Below are positions 36,464-44,114 of a stretch of 64,000 bases of DNA, in pieces. The DNA is from Alistipes sp. GTDB lineage: Bacteria; Bacteroidota; Bacteroidia; Bacteroidales; Rikenellaceae. Positions within the stretch are counted from its first letter, which is position 1. Every line of letters starts with the position of its first letter. The translations under genes were made by a program, and so were the position numbers. The DNA lies in NCBI GenBank assembly GCA_017436185.1, contig JAFSDP010000018.1, positions 62,001-126,000 on the forward strand, given 5' to 3'. The notes beneath the pieces were generated by a model. It was given only the letters and a program-made list of their open reading frames with translations, did no database searches and had not been told where the DNA came from.

Positions 36464-37810
36464 ATGAAAAGAATGATTTTGGTAGCTTTGGCTGCCGTCC
36501 TGATGCTGGCTCCCGCCGCACAGGCTCAGAAAGTGAACAAGCAGGCTGTCCTGGCAAAGCTTGAGAAGAGCGATGCCGACATCAAGGACGCCAAGAAGAA
36601 TGGTAAGGCTGCAACGTGGCTCAACCGCGGTAAGGCCTACTACGAGGCTGCTTCGGCCCTGACGAAGGACATCTTCGTAGGTATGGAGGGCGTGATGCTC
36701 AATATGACGCTGGGCAAGGCTCAGTCGGTAGAGCAGGTTACGCTCAACGGCCGTACGATGGAGGCTCACAAGTACCCGATGATCACCGTCTATATGGAGG
36801 GTGGCAAGGTCGTATGCTGGACCGAGGATGAGGTCGTTTATCCCAATGCCGGTCAGGTGGCTGTTGAGGCCTACAATAAGGCACTGGAGATCGACGGCAA
36901 GCAGGCCGAGAAGGTTAAGGCCGGTTTGAAGGCGCTGGGTACCTACTACTCGCAGCTGGGTAACACCTGCCTCGACGCTGCCAAGTATGCCGATGCTGCC
37001 GATGCTTACCTCCACGCTTACGAGATTCTCTCGAACCCCGTGATGGGCGAGAAGGTGGATGGTACGCTGCTCTACTACGCAGGTTACCTGCGCACGATGG
37101 ACGGTTCGACCAACCCCGAGTCGTTCGTGAAGGGTGCCAAGCACCTGGAGGACGCTCTGGCTGTAAACTATGTCGATGAGGAGGGTAACCTCTACTACTA
37201 CCTCTTCCACTGCTACTATGGTCAGAAGGAGGCCGATAAGGCTTACCTGATGAAGGCCAAGGATGCTCTGTTGGCTGGTATCGAGAAGTTCCCGAAGAAC
37301 GACCGCATTCTGGAGGGTCTGATGTCGCTCTACACGACCGAGGAGGGCGTAGGTGATCCGCAGGACCTGGTGGCTTTGCTCGATGGTCAGCTGGCTGCTG
37401 CTCCCGACAACGTAGATCTGTGGTTTGGCCGTGGTCGTCTGTTCTACTCGCTCAAGAACTTCGACGAGTCGATCGTATCGTTCAAGAAGGTAACCGAGCT
37501 CAAGCCCGATATGTACGAGGGTTGGTTCTACCTGGGTCTGTTCTACACGCTGAAGGGTGACCAGATGAACAACGAGATCAACGATCGCCAGTACACCTCG
37601 CAGGCCGCTTACGATGCCGACCTGGCCGGTGTGAACGCCGTTTATCGCGAGGCTGTTCCCGTGCTGGAGAAGGCGCTGACTATCAAGGAGAACGATGTTG
37701 ATGCACTGGAGTCGCTGAAGGCCCTCTGCTTCCGTCTGCGTGACGAGGAGGGTATGATGGACAAGTACCAGAAGTACAACGCCCTGCTGCAGGTTGCCAA
37801 GGGTCAGTAA
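36464..37810 (+). CDS. Periplasmic TPR protein downstream of gyrA
   Basis: 448 residues. The signal peptide MKRMILVALAAVLMLAPAAQ ends at AQA. TPR-like helical pairs are spread over the mature chain, e.g. AATWLNRGKAYYEAASAL, AVEAYNKALEIDGKQAEKVK, YADAADAYLHAYEILSNP, VDLWFGRGRLFYSLKNFDES and MYEGWFYLGLFYTLKGD. It has no catalytic motif and is likely a scaffold or assembly factor. It follows gyrA by 37 bp and may share its transcript; a strong TTCG-loop terminator ends it. Function is unassigned. Confidence 0.82.
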   Translation: MKRMILVALAAVLMLAPAAQAQKVNKQAVLAKLEKSDADIKDAKKNGKAATWLNRGKAYYEAASALTKDIFVGMEGVMLNMTLGKAQSVEQVTLNGRTMEAHKYPMITVYMEGGKVVCWTEDEVVYPNAGQVAVEAYNKALEIDGKQAEKVKAGLKALGTYYSQLGNTCLDAAKYADAADAYLHAYEILSNPVMGEKVDGTLLYYAGYLRTMDGSTNPESFVKGAKHLEDALAVNYVDEEGNLYYYLFHCYYGQKEADKAYLMKAKDALLAGIEKFPKNDRILEGLMSLYTTEEGVGDPQDLVALLDGQLAAAPDNVDLWFGRGRLFYSLKNFDESIVSFKKVTELKPDMYEGWFYLGLFYTLKGDQMNNEINDRQYTSQAAYDADLAGVNAVYREAVPVLEKALTIKENDVDALESLKALCFRLRDEEGMMDKYQKYNALLQVAKGQ

Positions 37811-37834
37811 TCGATCCGCGCACTGCCTGAATTT

Positions 37835-37867
37835 AGGCACGATCCTTCGGGGTCGTGCCTTTTTTTA
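37835..37867 (+). terminator. Terminator after the gyrA-TPR unit
   Basis: AGGCACGATCC (37835-37845), TTCG tetraloop, GGGTCGTGCCT (37850-37860), then seven T. Confidence 0.9.
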
Positions 37868-37894
37868 TTCCGAGTGGGCGGCTTGCTCGCTTTT

Positions 37895-37928
37895 TTTATT
37901 GCTTAAGCAATAAATTTCATTATCTTTG
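37895..37928 (+). promoter_or_regulatory. suf promoter with overlapping 20-bp palindromic operator
   Basis: TTTATTGCTTAAGCAATAAA (37895-37914) is a perfect palindrome. It covers the -33 element ATTG (37898-37901); the -7 box TATCTTTG (37921-37928) follows 19 bp later. A dimeric repressor bound here would block RNA polymerase, making this a good candidate operator for an iron, oxidative or Fe-S responsive regulator. Confidence 0.7.
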
Positions 37929-37957
37929 CAAGATATAGTCACTACTGTGTAAATGCT

Positions 37958-39406
37958 ATGGCAGAGACAAACGAAAAAGAACTGTTACAGACCCTCACCG
38001 ACGAGGAGTATAAATACGGCTTTACGACCGATATCGAGACCGAGTTTATCGAAAAGGGACTCTCGGAGCAGATCGTGCGCCTGATTTCCGAGAAGAAGGG
38101 CGAGCCGGAGTGGATGACCGAGCGCCGCTTGGAGGCCTACCGCTATTGGCTGACCCTCGAGCACCCCACCTGGGGTCACCTCACGATTCCCGAAATCGAC
38201 TTTCAGGAGATCATCTACTATGCCGCTCCGAAACCCAAGAAGCAACTCAATTCGATGGACGAGGTCGATCCCGAGTTGAAGCGCACCTTCGACAAACTCG
38301 GTATTCCGTTGGAGGAGCAGATGGCCCTGGCGGGCGTGGCGGTGGATGCCGTGATGGACTCCGTCTCGGTGAAGACCACCTTCCGTGAGACCCTCAAGGA
38401 GAAGGGCATCATCTTCTGCTCCATCTCGGAGGCCATCAAGGAGCACCCCGACTTGGTGCAGAAGTACCTGGGAAGCGTGGTTCCCTACAAAGATAACTTC
38501 TATGCTGCGCTGAATGCCGCCGTCTTCTCGGATGGCTCGTTCTGCTACATCCCCAAGGGGGTGCGTTGCCCGATGGAGCTTTCGACCTACTTCCGCATCA
38601 ATGCGGCAGGTACGGGTCAGTTCGAGCGCACGCTGATTGTGGCCGACGAGGGGGCCTATGTGAGCTACCTCGAGGGTTGCACCGCTCCGCAGCGTGACGA
38701 GAATCAGCTGCACGCTGCCGTCGTCGAGATTGTCGTTGAGCGTGATGCCGAGGTGAAGTACTCGACTGTGCAGAATTGGTACCCGGGCGATAAGGAGGGC
38801 AAGGGCGGTGTCTATAACTTCGTGACGAAGCGAGGCCTATGCCGTGAGAATGCCCGTTTGAGCTGGACGCAGGTCGAAACCGGCTCGGCCATCACCTGGA
38901 AATACCCGAGCTGCGTGCTGCTGGGCGATAACTCGGTGGGCGAGTTCTACTCGGTGGCGATGACCACCAACTTCCAGCAGGCCGACACGGGTACGAAGAT
39001 GATTCACATCGGCAAGAACACCCGCTCGCGCATCGTCTCGAAGGGTATCTCGGCCGGTCGCAGTCAGAATGCCTATCGTGGTCTGGTGCGTGTCAATCCG
39101 GGGGCCGAGAATGCCCGCAACTACTCGCAGTGCGACTCGCTCCTGATTGGCGATAAGTGCGGTGCTCACACCTTCCCCGTGGTCGATTGCCGCAACCGTA
39201 CGGCCATCTTGGAGCACGAGGCCACCACGTCGAAAATTTCGGACGATCAGCTCTTCTACTGCAATCAGCGAGGCCTCTCGACCGAGGATGCCGTCGGATT
39301 GATTGTCAATGGCTATGCCCGTGAGGTGCTCGCAAAGCTGCCGATGGAGTTTGCTGTGGAGGCCCAAAAACTCTTGGCATTGAACCTTGAGGGGAGTGTA
39401 GGTTAA
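37958..39406 (+). CDS. sufB: Fe-S cluster assembly scaffold SufB
   Basis: 482 residues, full length. Typical SufB blocks are [100 protein letters not shown], and a C-terminal [20 protein letters not shown]. Cys and Glu ligands for the nascent cluster lie in the [20 protein letters not shown] and QRGLSTEDA regions. It forms the SufBC2D complex in the cytoplasm and opens the suf operon. Confidence 0.97.
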   Translation: MAETNEKELLQTLTDEEYKYGFTTDIETEFIEKGLSEQIVRLISEKKGEPEWMTERRLEAYRYWLTLEHPTWGHLTIPEIDFQEIIYYAAPKPKKQLNSMDEVDPELKRTFDKLGIPLEEQMALAGVAVDAVMDSVSVKTTFRETLKEKGIIFCSISEAIKEHPDLVQKYLGSVVPYKDNFYAALNAAVFSDGSFCYIPKGVRCPMELSTYFRINAAGTGQFERTLIVADEGAYVSYLEGCTAPQRDENQLHAAVVEIVVERDAEVKYSTVQNWYPGDKEGKGGVYNFVTKRGLCRENARLSWTQVETGSAITWKYPSCVLLGDNSVGEFYSVAMTTNFQQADTGTKMIHIGKNTRSRIVSKGISAGRSQNAYRGLVRVNPGAENARNYSQCDSLLIGDKCGAHTFPVVDCRNRTAILEHEATTSKISDDQLFYCNQRGLSTEDAVGLIVNGYAREVLAKLPMEFAVEAQKLLALNLEGSVG

Positions 39407-39435
39407 ATGATTTGATTAAAAATTGAACTAAATAT

Positions 39436-40188
39436 ATGTTAAAGGTTAAAAATTTGCACGCAACGGTCGATGGCAAGGAGATTTTGCGTGGTATCGACCT
39501 CGAGGTCAAGGCGGGCGAGGTGCACGCCATTATGGGCCCCAACGGCTCGGGTAAATCGACCCTGGCATCGGTGTTGGCAGGTAACGAGAAGTTTACCGTG
39601 ACTGAGGGCGAGGTGGAGTTCGAAGGCGAGAACCTCTTGGAGTTCTCCATCGAGGAGCGTGCCCGCAAGGGTCTCTTCCTGGGCTTTCAGTATCCGGTCG
39701 AGATTCCGGGTGTAACGATGGCCAACTTTATGAAGCTGGCCGTCAATGAGCAGCGCAAGTATCGTGGCGAGGAGCCGCTGACGGCTGCCCAATACCTCAA
39801 GCTGGTGCGTGAGAAGGCGCAGGTGGTCGAGTTGGACACCAAGATGACCTCCCGAGCCGTGAACGAGGGTTTCTCGGGTGGCGAAAAGAAGAAGAACGAG
39901 ATTTTCCAGATGGCGATGCTCGACCCCAAGTTGGCCATCTTGGACGAGACCGACTCGGGTCTGGATATCGATGCCCTGCGCATTGTGGCTACGGGCGTAA
40001 CGAAGCTCCATACACCCCAGAACGCTACGGTGGTCATTACCCACTACCAGCGTCTTCTGGACTACATCGTGCCCGATTTTGTCCACGTATTGTATCGTGG
40101 CCGCATCATCTACTCGGGTGACCGTACGCTGGCCCTGAAGTTGGAGAAGGAGGGTTACGATTGGCTCATCAACGACCTTAAGGAGTAA
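39436..40188 (+). CDS. sufC: Fe-S cluster assembly ATPase SufC
   Basis: 250 residues. An ABC ATPase with Walker A GPNGSGKST, signature FSGGEKKKNEIFQM, Walker B LAILDETDSGLDID and the H-loop VVITHYQRLL. The GFQYPVEIPGV segment is typical of SufC. It drives conformational change of SufB/SufD. It is 29 bp after sufB, and sufD starts 5 bp after its stop. Confidence 0.97.
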   Translation: MLKVKNLHATVDGKEILRGIDLEVKAGEVHAIMGPNGSGKSTLASVLAGNEKFTVTEGEVEFEGENLLEFSIEERARKGLFLGFQYPVEIPGVTMANFMKLAVNEQRKYRGEEPLTAAQYLKLVREKAQVVELDTKMTSRAVNEGFSGGEKKKNEIFQMAMLDPKLAILDETDSGLDIDALRIVATGVTKLHTPQNATVVITHYQRLLDYIVPDFVHVLYRGRIIYSGDRTLALKLEKEGYDWLINDLKE

Positions 40189-40193
40189 CGGCT

Positions 40194-41012
40194 ATGCAGA
40201 TTCAGGAAGCAATAGCACAATTTCAACCCTTCACGGGCACACGCCTTTGCATCGAGGGCATCCAAGCGCAGCCGTTGGTGGTCACGGACCCTACGACGCT
40301 TGAGGTGACCCTAATGGAAGGCGCCGAGGCGAAGGTGGTCATCTGCCATACGACGCCCCATTCGGGCGAGGTGCAGGTGACACTGGCCAAGCACAGCCGT
40401 CTGACGTTGGTCGAGTATTTCGGCTCGGAGGGTGTTTCATCGGTCACCGTGCGTCAGCAGGCCGAGAGCGCACTGCATCTTACCTCGGTCGAGTTGGCCG
40501 CCGCCACCGCCCGCTATACGATCGATTTGGTGGGTCGTGAGGCCTCGTGCGAGGTGGGTGGTCTGTTCCTGGTGGGCGAGAGCGAGCAGTCGAGTCTGAC
40601 GCTCAGAACCAACCACCTGGTGAGCGACTGCCAAAGCAACTCGGTGGTGCGAGGCATTGCCGGTGGCAAGGCCGTTGGCCGCTTCGAGGGAATGGTCTAT
40701 GTGGCACAGGATGCCCAGCGCACCGATGCCGGTCAGCAGAATCGCAATATGTTACTCAGCCCCACAGCCCGCATCGAGACGATGCCCCAGCTCGAAATTT
40801 ATGCCGACGATGTGAAGTGTTCGCACGGTGCCACGGTGGGTCAGATGGATAACGAGGCCATCTACTATATGCGCCAGCGTGGCCTGAACGAGCAGCAGGC
40901 CCGAGCCTTGCAGATTCGTGGCTTTGCCGCCGAGGTGCTGATGCACTGCGGTGTTGCTCCCTTGTGCGAGGCGATGTTGGAGGCGATGGAGCAGAAAATT
41001 GAGCGTTTATAA
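40194..41012 (+). CDS. sufD: Fe-S cluster assembly protein SufD (short form)
   Basis: 272 residues, much shorter than the ~420 of E. coli SufD. The conserved beta-helix core is present (FEGMVYVAQDAQRTDAGQQN, LSPTARIETMPQLEIYADDV, KCSHGATVGQMDNEAIYYMR, GLNEQQARALQIRGFAAEVL), including the invariant His in KCSHG. The N-terminal helical region is missing and there is no room for it, since sufC ends 5 bp upstream. It should still pair with SufB. Confidence 0.9.
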   Translation: MQIQEAIAQFQPFTGTRLCIEGIQAQPLVVTDPTTLEVTLMEGAEAKVVICHTTPHSGEVQVTLAKHSRLTLVEYFGSEGVSSVTVRQQAESALHLTSVELAAATARYTIDLVGREASCEVGGLFLVGESEQSSLTLRTNHLVSDCQSNSVVRGIAGGKAVGRFEGMVYVAQDAQRTDAGQQNRNMLLSPTARIETMPQLEIYADDVKCSHGATVGQMDNEAIYYMRQRGLNEQQARALQIRGFAAEVLMHCGVAPLCEAMLEAMEQKIERL

Positions 41013-41032
41013 TTTTTAGATAACCAAGCGCA

Positions 41033-42253
41033 ATGTTCGATCCGAAAACCATACGCGATGAGTTCCCGTTGCTTCGCTCCGAGGTCTATGGCCGACAGTT
41101 GGTCTATCTCGACAGCGGTGCTACGGCTCAAAAGCCCGAGCAGGTGATTCGTCTGCTCGACGAGATGCACCGCCACGGCAACGCCAACATCCACCGAGGG
41201 GTGCACTACCTCTCGGAGGTGGCAACCGAGCGTTACGAGGAGGCGCGCAGCCGCATAGCCCGCTTTGTGGGTGCAAAGCGCAAGGAGGAGATTATCTTCA
41301 CGGCAGGTGCTACGGCATCGCTCAACACGGTGGCCTACGCCTGGGGCGACAGCCACGTCGAGGCGGGCGATAATGTGGTCGTAAGCGAGATGGAGCACCA
41401 CTCCAACATCGTCCCCTGGCAACTCTTGTGTGAGCGCAAGGGGGCGGAACTGCGTGTCATTCCCTTCAACGACGAGGGGGCATTGCAGGTAGAACAGCTA
41501 CCGACTCTTGTGGACGAACATACCAAAATTGTGGCCGTTACGCAGGCCTCCAACACGTTGGGCACCCGTCCCGACCTGCGCCCCATCATCGACGCTGCCC
41601 ACCGGGTGGGTGCTGTGGTGGTGGTCGATGGTTGCCAGGGCGTGGTGCACGGTGGGGTAGATGTTACGGCTCTGGGATGCGACTTCTACGCCTTCTCGGG
41701 CCATAAACTCTACGGCCCGACGGGTATCGGTGTGCTGTGGGGTCGCTACGAGTTGCTTGCTCAGATGCCTCCCTTTATGGGTGGCGGCGATATGGTGGCC
41801 AATGTCTCGTTTAAGAAGACGACCTACGCCCCCATACCCCTGAAATTTGAGGCGGGTACGGCCAACTTCATCGGAGCGGTCGGCCTGGGTGAGGCGGTGC
41901 GCTTCTTGGAGGGGTTGGATTTGGCTGCGGTTGAGCAGTACGAAACCTCTCTGCTACGCTATGCCACCGAGGGGCTGAACCAAATCGAGGGATTACGCAT
42001 CTATGGCACAACGCCTAATAAGTGTGCCATTCTCTCCTTTAATTTGGAGGGGGTGAACGGCTACGACTGCGGAATGATACTCGACAAACTCGGCATCGCC
42101 ATCCGTACCGGTCAGCATTGTGCCGAGCCGGTGATGGAGCACTACGGTGTGCGAGGAATGTGCCGAGCCTCGTTGGCCCTCTACAACACGGCCGAGGAGA
42201 TTGATGCGCTGGTGGCCGGCGTACGACGGGCGGCGAGGATGCTGTGCCGATAG
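41033..42253 (+). CDS. sufS: Cysteine desulfurase SufS
   Basis: 406 residues. A PLP-dependent class V aminotransferase fold: EMEHHSNIVPWQLL, VVVDGCQGVVHGGVD, the PLP lysine in FSGHKLYGPTG (about Lys225) and the active-site cysteine in RTGQHCAEPVM (about Cys363). The short loop around that Cys marks the group II (SufS) type. It mobilises cysteine sulfur for SufBCD. No sufE is next to it; sulfur acceptor identity is open. Confidence 0.95.
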   Translation: MFDPKTIRDEFPLLRSEVYGRQLVYLDSGATAQKPEQVIRLLDEMHRHGNANIHRGVHYLSEVATERYEEARSRIARFVGAKRKEEIIFTAGATASLNTVAYAWGDSHVEAGDNVVVSEMEHHSNIVPWQLLCERKGAELRVIPFNDEGALQVEQLPTLVDEHTKIVAVTQASNTLGTRPDLRPIIDAAHRVGAVVVVDGCQGVVHGGVDVTALGCDFYAFSGHKLYGPTGIGVLWGRYELLAQMPPFMGGGDMVANVSFKKTTYAPIPLKFEAGTANFIGAVGLGEAVRFLEGLDLAAVEQYETSLLRYATEGLNQIEGLRIYGTTPNKCAILSFNLEGVNGYDCGMILDKLGIAIRTGQHCAEPVMEHYGVRGMCRASLALYNTAEEIDALVAGVRRAARMLCR

Positions 42254-42296
42254 AAAAATGAGCCACAAAACCTAAACTTAAAAACCTTTCGAGAAG

Positions 42297-42974
42297 ATGT
42301 TTATTGTATTGGAGGGGCTCGACGGAGCCGGAAAATCGACCCAAATCAAGAAGTTGCAGCGCCTCTTCGAGGAGCGTGGGGCGGAGTGTGCCTACCTGCA
42401 CTTTCCCCGCTTCGATGCCCCTGTCTATGGCGATCTGATTGCTCGCTTTCTGCGTGGTGAGTTTGGCTCGGCCGAGGAGGTGAATCCCTACCTGGTGGCG
42501 CTCATCTATGCGGGCGACCGTGCCGATGCCGCTCGGATGATTCGCCAATGGCTCGACGAGGGCAAGGTGGTCATCCTGGATCGTTACCTCTACTCGAACG
42601 TGGGCTACCAATGTGCCAAGTTGGAGGCCGGTGAGGAGCGTGAGAAGCTGCGTCGCTGGATTCTGGATTTGGAGTATGGCTACCACCAAATTCCCCGCCC
42701 CGACCTCTCGCTCTTCTTGGATGTTCCCTTCTCGTTCACGGCCCGCAAACTCACCGAGCAGCGTGAGGGCGACGATAGAAACTACCTGCAGGGCGGTGCC
42801 GATATTCACGAGGCTTCGCTGACGCTCCAACAGCGGGTGCGTGAGGTCTATTTGGACTGCGCCCGTGAGGACGAGGGGCTGGTGGTGGTCGATTGCTCGA
42901 ACGCGGAGGGCGGTATGGCCTCGCCCGACGAGATTTTTGAAAAGATTGAAACCCTGATTAACCCCCTGCTTTAG
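42297..42974 (+). CDS. tmk: Thymidylate kinase
   Basis: 225 residues. P-loop EGLDGAGKST at the N terminus, the DR motif in VVILDRYLYSNVGYQ and the LID region RKLTEQREGDDRNYLQ. It phosphorylates dTMP to dTDP. The gene lies 43 bp after sufS, which places an unrelated housekeeping function at the end of the suf transcript or behind a weak promoter. Confidence 0.94.
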   Translation: MFIVLEGLDGAGKSTQIKKLQRLFEERGAECAYLHFPRFDAPVYGDLIARFLRGEFGSAEEVNPYLVALIYAGDRADAARMIRQWLDEGKVVILDRYLYSNVGYQCAKLEAGEEREKLRRWILDLEYGYHQIPRPDLSLFLDVPFSFTARKLTEQREGDDRNYLQGGADIHEASLTLQQRVREVYLDCAREDEGLVVVDCSNAEGGMASPDEIFEKIETLINPLL

Positions 42975-42977
42975 CCG

Positions 42978-44087
42978 ATGCGTACCAAACGAGCCATAAA
43001 ACTATTGTCGCACCTCTGCCGTACGATTCTTGCCATCACCTTCATCTTCTCGGGTGTGGTGAAGGTCATCGATCCGTGGGGTACGGCCCTCAAAGTCCAC
43101 GAGTACCTCTCCATCTATGGGTGGGACTCGTTGCAGCCCTATGTGATGCCCTTCTCGATTTGGCTGTGTGGTGCCGAGTTGATGATGGGTCTGATGCTGC
43201 TGTTCAAGGTGCGCATCCGCCTCATCTCTATTTTTGCCGTCTGCTCGATGTTCATCTTTACGGTCATCACGCTGCTCAGTGCCACGGTGTTGCCCGTCGA
43301 GGATTGCGGCTGTTTTGGCGAGGCGTTGAAACTTTCGCCTTGGGAGACCTTCTTCAAGAACCTGCTGCTTCTGCCTTTGGCCCTTCTGGTCTGGTGGCGC
43401 TACCGACCCGACCGCATCTTCTCGTTCTCGAAGATGGAGCTCTTCTGCACCGTGCTCTTCTTCTCGATTGCAATGGGGTTGGGTTGTTACTGCTACCGCC
43501 ACCTGCCGTTGGTCGATTTTCTGCCCTACAAGGTGGGTGTCAATATCCACGAGGCGATGATGGCCCAGCAGAGTGCCCCCGACGAGGCCTCGGAGACCAT
43601 CCTGATCTATCGCAACCTCAAGACGGGCCGCCTACGGGAGTTTAAGTTGGACGATACCGAATGGCAGGATTCGACCAAGTGGGAGTGGGTCGATACCCGC
43701 ACCGAGAGCGAGACGCACGCCATTCGTGCCCTGATTAGCGAATTTGCCCTTCATAACGATTCGGGCGACTGTACCGAGGAGGTGCTGACCACCCCGGGCC
43801 GTCTGTATATGCTCTGCATCACCGACAGCAACGCCATCCCTGCGGCTTGTGCCGAGCGGATGCAGCAGTTGGTCGAAAAGGCCCGTGAGGAGGCAAGTCG
43901 CATCGTCTGCCTTACGCCCGAGCCGTTGTATGGCATTACGGAGTATTACATCGGCTCGGAGGCCATCCCCTGCTACAACATCGACGGCTCGACGATGAAG
44001 ACGATGCTGCGTGCCCGCAACGGGGTGGTGGTGTTGGATGACGGCACCATTACGGCCAAATACAACTGCCTCGATATCAAGTTTTAA
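42978..44087 (+). CDS. DoxX/MauE-type membrane protein (BT_3928-like)
   Basis: 369 residues. Four or five membrane helices occupy the first ~170 residues (TILAITFIFSGVVKVIDPWG, PFSIWLCGAELMMGLMLLFK, FAVCSMFIFTVITLLS, NLLLLPLALLVWW, LFCTVLFFSIAMGLGCYCYR). The loop LPVEDCGCFGEAL holds a Cys-Gly-Cys pair typical of MauE/DoxD-related redox proteins. A periplasmic C-terminal domain (~190-369) has further cysteines (SGDCTEEVL, MLCITDSN, ACAERMQQ) and thioredoxin-like features. It may handle disulfides or terminal redox chemistry. It starts 3 bp after tmk. Confidence 0.78.
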   Translation: MRTKRAIKLLSHLCRTILAITFIFSGVVKVIDPWGTALKVHEYLSIYGWDSLQPYVMPFSIWLCGAELMMGLMLLFKVRIRLISIFAVCSMFIFTVITLLSATVLPVEDCGCFGEALKLSPWETFFKNLLLLPLALLVWWRYRPDRIFSFSKMELFCTVLFFSIAMGLGCYCYRHLPLVDFLPYKVGVNIHEAMMAQQSAPDEASETILIYRNLKTGRLREFKLDDTEWQDSTKWEWVDTRTESETHAIRALISEFALHNDSGDCTEEVLTTPGRLYMLCITDSNAIPAACAERMQQLVEKAREEASRIVCLTPEPLYGITEYYIGSEAIPCYNIDGSTMKTMLRARNGVVVLDDGTITAKYNCLDIKF

Positions 44088-44114
44088 GCAAGTCGCTGTG
44101 TGCGATCTACTACG

